Shown here: positions 59,079 to 64,000 of the stretch, piece by piece | Position numbering within the stretch: position 1 is the first letter of the stretch | How the letters are laid out: each line of letters begins with the position of its first letter | Assembly (NCBI GenBank): GCA_026008535.1 | Contig: BRKX01000006.1 | Span: 39,544,664 to 39,608,663 of the forward strand | DNA from: Perilla frutescens | Taxonomy: Eukaryota; Streptophyta; Magnoliopsida; Lamiales; Lamiaceae | Reading direction: 5' to 3' | DNA length: 64,000 nt | The notes under the pieces: generated by a model | What the model saw: only the letters and a program-made list of their open reading frames with translations | Told to the model about the DNA's origin: nothing | Databases searched by the model: none | Translations under genes and position numbers: made by a program

Positions 59079-60593
59079 TCACTGCTGTGGTAGATCATAA
59101 GGTGGTGGAGGAAGCTCCGGGTAGGGGTAGGAGATTGTCCAATTGTTCCAGCTTTGCTCCAAGGCCATCATTCGCTCATCGTGACTATCCAGGTGGCTGT
59201 TGACTTCTTACCTAAAATCACCAAGATAATGGGGTAGGGATCCCAGCTTCTGGCGAAACTCACCCATCGAGGCATCAAAACGCTCTTAGAATCATCCCAT
59301 TGTGTTGATGTAGTCCTACCGGTACTGTCCCATTGAGGAGATGAAATGCTGCTGAAACTGCCCCATAGAGTTGACTAATGTCTGCTCGAGGCCTTGCCGG
59401 AACTGCCCCACGGAGGAGTCATAGTGCTCCTGAAAGTTGTGTTGGAATTGCCCCATGGAAGTGTCAAAATGGTCCTGGAAGGACCTCCAGTCGGCTTGCG
59501 GCATTTGATAGCCGTACTGCGGGGGCTGCTGGAAGTGGTGCTCCTCCTCCGCTGCTTCTTGTTCTCCTTCGTCTTGCTCCTCTTCATCCTCAGCTTCCTC
59601 GTTGACTGCTTCATCGGGCTCATCTGATAAACAATGCTGTTGAGCAGACGAGGTGCCGGCGCCGCCAGTAAGTTGCATGGTGCCCTGTTGTGCGAGCCTC
59701 AACTTCTCCACACAATTTTTCTTAGCGCGAGGTCTCACCTGGTGCTCATCATAAATAATCTGAGCTCATTTGAGCTCATCCTTGTCAATGTTGTAGTGAT
59801 CAATCCGAGTTTGGCCATTTGGTGCCGGGCCATTTTCCTCAAGCACCCCAAGTTTCACTACCAATGCTGAAATGAAGGCACAGAAAGAGGGGTGGATGTC
59901 TTGTTGAAGCATGCCCTCGATTGCTGACCAAAGGAAGGTAGAGGGGCAAACTTTCTTCTTTTTTTTGGCACACCACAAAAGATAAACCTCCGTTGAATTT
60001 ACTTTGTTGGCCTGCTCCTTTCCACTGACATTGTAGGTCAAGAATTTGTGCACCATTGACAGTACGGGATCCTGGATATACTTGCTCGACGTCCCCTTGG
60101 CGTCCCAATTGTGAAAACCCGAGATTTCATACCAAGCTTTTGCAACATTGAAATTCGATGGCCGCTCTTTTATCCCCTTCGATGAAAAACCAAAATAATC
60201 TTTCATGTTGGACAATGTGATCTCATATCAATTCTCCAACATCTGAAAATGAATCCTTTTCTGCTCCCTCTCATCATACTCAAAAGATACCAAAAATTCA
60301 AGACTTAAATGATCAAAGGCTTCAAATTTCATTTTTGCAAATGTTTCCAAGCTTAAAACTTTAAGATATTTGGTGACTTTTTCCTCAATTCCCAAAGATT
60401 GCATCAACCTCCAATCAATATAGCGTGGAAAAGTAATGTAAAATTTTTGGAAGGTCGTGAAATGCTTACTTTCTTCTAGGGAGATGAGAAGAAACGGGGC
60501 TCCAAATTGGTGTGCATAGTTCATCACCTCCCTTGTGGAGCCGGAGCCGACTTCTCCTCTTAGAATAGAGGAATTTTTGCTTTTAGGAGCCAT
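59079..60593 (-). pseudogene. ATHILA ORF-1-like protein gene, in-frame stops only
   Basis: A 505-codon frame downstream of pol starting MAPKSKNSS at 60593. It resembles ATHILA ORF-1 family proteins (unknown function; in some Athila-type elements the post-pol ORF is called env-like). Visible: a central globular part (FHNWDAKGTSSKYIQDPVLS, NSTEVYLLWCAKKKKKV), an acidic Glu-rich segment near 59560-59620, and a C-terminal series of SMGQF repeats spaced 15 then 11 residues, likely coiled coil. Internal stops: TGA 60228-60230, TGA 59766-59768, TAG 59316-59318, TGA 59292-59294, TAA 59286-59288, TAA 59208-59210; final TGA 59079-59081. No frameshift over 1.5 kb, unlike pol. I see no signal peptide or membrane segment supporting an envelope role. 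Confidence 0.7.
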
Positions 60594-61353
60594 GGAAATG
60601 GAGCTTGGAGCAAGATGGAGAATTGCAGCAAAAATAGAGGGGCACGGCGGCGGCAGATACGCAGCGGTGGTGGTTTGCGCGGTAGGGAAATGCGGCAGCG
60701 GGCTTGGGCGCGGCGACACTATGTAAGCGGGTGAGTGGTGCTCCTAATTGGGTTGAAGTTTCTGTGAAATTTGAGCTGGGGGAAAGAAAAATGTGCTTTG
60801 GATGGAGAAATGGGGAGAAGCGGCGCAACTGGCGTGGAGAAAATAGGGTTCCAGATTGGACCCTTTTTATAAAGTGAGTGGGGCCGCGGTGGTGGACGTA
60901 TGCACACCCACGGGATGTCTGTGGTGAAGAGGGGTGCGCACCGGCGCGCCTTGTGCACTCGCATAAGGGGCTTCACCAAAGGGTTTTATGCACGGCCGCA
61001 CGGATCAGCGTGCTCGTGGGGTGAAGAAGAGGGCCGCTCCCGCGCAGCCATGCGCGCTCGCGCGGTGAGTTTGGGCGGCGCGCCCGCAAGGCTTCGCGTG
61101 CTCGCGGGGGTGCTGGGCCGAGGGGTGTCATGAGTGGTGGCGGGTCTTATGCGGCGGCGCCCAAAACTTGATCAAATTCCTCCCTTATTTTAGGTAGCAT
61201 TCCCTTGTTTCACTCCCTGTGAAACAACACCAAAGCGCAAAGAGAAACGTAACACACAAAATATGCAAAAATTAATTGAGACAAATAAAAATAAGAAAAA
61301 TCATGTGTTGCCTCTCATTTTAACATCTCGAGCTAGACATGGTCTCTGGGTAA
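60594..61353. other. Spacer with GC-rich island between pol and ORF-1
   Basis: 60887-61165 is CpG-dense, with repeated GCGCGC and CTCGCG steps, in otherwise AT-rich DNA, and resembles the island at 57437-57585 in the LTR (shared order: GCGCxCCTTG, CTCGCA, GGxxTTCACC, CACGGCCG-like). Open frames here are GC-driven and not recognised. Confidence 0.6.
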
Positions 61354-64000
61354 CTAGGTGGAGTTATCGAGCTTGAAAACCTCGATGTCGGCTTCTCGGG
61401 GTCGTCCATCAAAATATGGCTTGACTCGGTGACCATTCACTTGGAACATGGTATTTTTCGCTGGATTTTTGAAGGTCACCACACCATATGGAAATATTTC
61501 TTCGATGACGAATGGCCCACTCCATTGAGAATTGAGCTTTCTGGGAAAGGGTTTCAAACGGGTGTTGAAAAGGAGGAGCTTCATGCCCGGAATTAGCTCT
61601 TTCTTGGCAATGCTTTGTCGTGAAGCTCCTTCACCTTGTCCTTGTAGATTTTCGCATTGTCATACTCTTTATTCCTCAATTCATCGAGCTCGGTCAATTG
61701 TAAAGCTCGTTCCTTTCCTGCACAAGTTAGATCAAAATTCACTGCCTTAAGGGCCCAATAGGCCTTGTGCTCGATCTCAACAGGGAGATGGCACGCCTTT
61801 CCATACACAATGCGGTAAGGGCTCATTCCCAAGATAGTCTTATAAGCCGTCCGGTATGTTCAAAGAGCATCGGTTAGCCTTGTATACCAAACCTTCCTCG
61901 TCACATTCATGGTCTTCTTCAAAATGTTTTGAATTTGTTTGTTGCTTGTCTCAACTTGACCGGAAGTTTGAGGATGGTACGGAGTAGCCACTTTGTGAGT
62001 CACACCATTCTTTTTCATCAACTTCTTGAAGAGCTTGTTGGTGAAGTGTGTTCCACCATCACTTATAATAGCTCGGGGGAATCCAAACCTACTCAAAATG
62101 TGCTCCTGTACAAACTTGATAACCACATTAGCGTCACAAGACCTAGTAGAGATTGCTTTAACCCACTTTGACACATAATCGACTACTACTAGGTTATATT
62201 CGAAGCCAAATGAGTTAGGAAATGACCCCATGAAATCAATACCCCAAACATCGGAAATTTCAACCACAAGGTTGACATTCATCGGCATTTCATTTCTTCT
62301 CCCTATATTGCAAAGTCTTTGGCACTTATCACATGAAAGGCAATATGTATGAGAATCTTTAAAAATGAAAGGCCAATACAAATCGGATTGCAAGATTTTT
62401 CGGGCCGTCTTTTACCCTCCGAAATGGCCACCACAATGAGAAGCGTGGCAAAAAGCCAAGACATCAGTTTGTTCCTCCTCCGGGACATATCTTCGGATCA
62501 CCTCATCGTTTCCCAAGTGGAAAAGGTATGGATCGTCCCAAAAGTAGTGCCGACACATTGCCAAAAATCTTTTCATTTCTTGAAAGGTAAGGTTAGGCCT
62601 CACTCTATCACAAACAAGATAATTAACAATGTCGGCAATGAATCACAAACAACACCTTTCTCATGCGATATATCGAAAGTTTCATCAACAGGAAGACGAG
62701 AGAGATGGTCCGGTACCACATTTTCACACCTTTTTCTAACCTTGATTTCTACATCAAATTCTTGTAAAAGCAAAATCAACCTAATGAGTCTAGGTTTGGC
62801 TTGGGGCTTGGTCAATAAATGCCTAAGAGCCGCATGATCACTATGCCCAATCACTTTAGAGCCTAAGATGTAGGATCTAAATTTATCTAATGAAAACACA
62901 ACAGCTAGAAATTATTTTCACAACGGTTAGCAATTATTTTTCAGTGGCGGTGTAATTTACTTGAGCACTATTCAAGGTGAGGCTAGCATAGTAAATTACA
63001 CGAATAATTTTATCAATACGTTGACCCAAAACGGCACCAACGGTAGAATTTGATGCATCACACATGATTTCAAAAGGCAATGACCAGTTAGGGGGGATGA
63101 CAATAGGTGCGGTGATCAATTTCTCCTTAAGAGTGTTAAAAGCATGCAAACATTTCTCATCAAACTCAAAAGGAACATCTTGAGCAAGTAAATTGCATAG
63201 AGGTTGACTAATTTTTTAGAAGTCTTTGATAAACTGACGGTAAAAACCGGCATGGCCTAAGAAACTTCTAACACCTTTAACATTGACGGGTGGAGGCAAT
63301 TTTTTCAGTTACATCTACCTTAGCCTTGTCTACGCTAATTCCCTCTTTCGACACAACTTGACCAAGGACTATGCCACTACTAACCATAAAATGGCTCTTT
63401 TCCCAATTAAGAGTAAGGCTACTTTCAATGTATCTCTTCAAAATAAGTTCTAACTTATCCAAACAATCGGAAAATGAAGCCAAAGACAAAAAAATCATTC
63501 ATGAATACTTCAATGAAATCACAAATCATTTCAGAAAAGATAGAAAACATACACCTTTGAAATGTGCCCGGTGCATTGCATGGTCCAAACGGCATTCTCC
63601 GACACGCAAAATTGCCAAACGGGCACGCAAATGTGGTCTTGGCTTGGTCCTCCGGCACTATGGCCACCTGAAAATAACTCGATAAACCATCAAGGAAACA
63701 ATAAAAACTATGCCCGACTAATTTTTCAAGGATTTGATCAATAAAAGGAAGGGGAAAATGGTCTTTTCGAGTGGCGGCATTGAGCTTTCGGTAGTTAATA
63801 CACATTCTCCACCCTGTGGTGGTTCGAGTAGCAACATGCTCTCATCTATCATTTTCTACCACCGTGATTCATCCTTTCTTAGACACCACATGGACCGGGC
63901 TCACCCATTCACTATCGGCTATAGGATAGATAATCTCCTCCGCTAGGAGCTTGAGAATCTCCTTCTTGACGACCTCCATCAACACGAGATTGAGCCGCCT
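61354..64000 (-). pseudogene. Athila-like pol: RT, RNase H, integrase (partial, decayed)
   Basis: Right to left: RT from the window edge (EILKLL, WVSPVHVVSKKG then a stop, WRMCINYRKLNAATRKDHFPL, ASGTF-equivalent NAPGTFQRCM) with the catalytic box FMND at 63494-63505 in place of FMDD; the RT end and connection at 63498-63277; RNase H at 63149-62600 (FEIMCDASNSTVGAVLGQR); integrase with HHCC finger (FCHASHCGGHFGG, CLSCDKCQR), WGIDFMGSFP, ISDGGTHF and GQVETSNKQIQ, so its D, D and E are retained; and the C-terminal MSPYRIVYGKACHLP and LNSQWSGPFVIEEIFPYG. Stops include TAA 62412-62414 (Gln expected) and TGA 61860-61862 (Trp expected). At least five frame changes occur. It is truncated by the window edge at the RT N-terminus. 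Confidence 0.88.

Larger units (their letters stand above)
55150..64000 (-). mobile_element. Athila-like Ty3/Gypsy element, minus strand, cut by the window edge
   Basis: From right to left: pol (64000-61354), a GC-rich spacer, an ORF-1-like gene (60593-59079), a non-coding tract, a purine tract and the 3' LTR (57871-55150). The pol signature MSPYRIVYGKACHLPVE with KAYWALKAVNFD and the RT start region RKLNAATRKDHFPLPFID are Athila/Tat type. The 5' LTR, primer site and gag lie beyond 64000. Confidence 0.88.

Noticed and set aside
60535..61133. Plus-strand open frames rich in Arg, Ala and Gly
   Set aside because: They are produced by the GC-rich island and by the antisense of the ORF-1 start; no protein family is recognised.

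Overview
The window comes from a plant nuclear genome, probably a eudicot. It is AT-rich and holds spliced plant-type transposase genes and plant-only transposon lineages (CACTA/TNP2, MULE, hAT, a Sirevirus-like Copia, Del/Tekay-like and Athila-like Gypsy). I could not support any ordinary host gene: almost every readable coding stretch belongs to a transposable element (TE).

Layout. 1-6567: right part of a CACTA element with a TNP2-type transposase gene (three exons), a TNPA-like gene, palindromic subterminal repeats and a CACTA terminus. 6833-8560: Helitron-like DNA with two outward-facing 3' ends, a 388-bp compound trinucleotide microsatellite and a degenerate minisatellite. 8.6-11.8 kb: non-coding, with two candidate MITEs. 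11843-16778: a complete but decayed MULE on the minus strand with long terminal inverted repeats (TIRs) and a 9-bp target-site duplication (TSD). 17.1-17.7 kb: array of a GCTACGATTAAT-type motif. 18.06-27.82 kb: LTR-derived DNA interrupted by a 2.7-kb solo LTR (19478-22178) and a 3.5-kb hAT element (22485-26016). 27.83-29.24 kb: inverted array of the same motif followed by a MULE transposase N-terminus.

29.2-51.6 kb: a Sirevirus-like Copia element split inside its integrase by a Del/Tekay-like Gypsy element (34376-45081, TSD CACTC). The left LTR of that Gypsy element is itself split by a solo LTR (36439-39069, TSD GTTCG). 51847-54381: another solo LTR. 55150-64000: an Athila-like Gypsy element on the minus strand with its 3' LTR, an ORF downstream of pol, and pol; it runs off the right edge.

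The elements do not act together; they record successive insertions. The CACTA element looks youngest by coding integrity. Its TNP2 gene has no stop or frameshift and its introns join in phase. All three reverse transcriptases carry an Asp-to-Asn change in the catalytic motif, and most other genes carry stops and frameshifts. Two results stand out: a 549-bp perfectly identical tract shared by the otherwise 6-10 percent diverged LTRs of the Gypsy element, and a similar motif block in six LTR copies. I found no convincing new cellular system.
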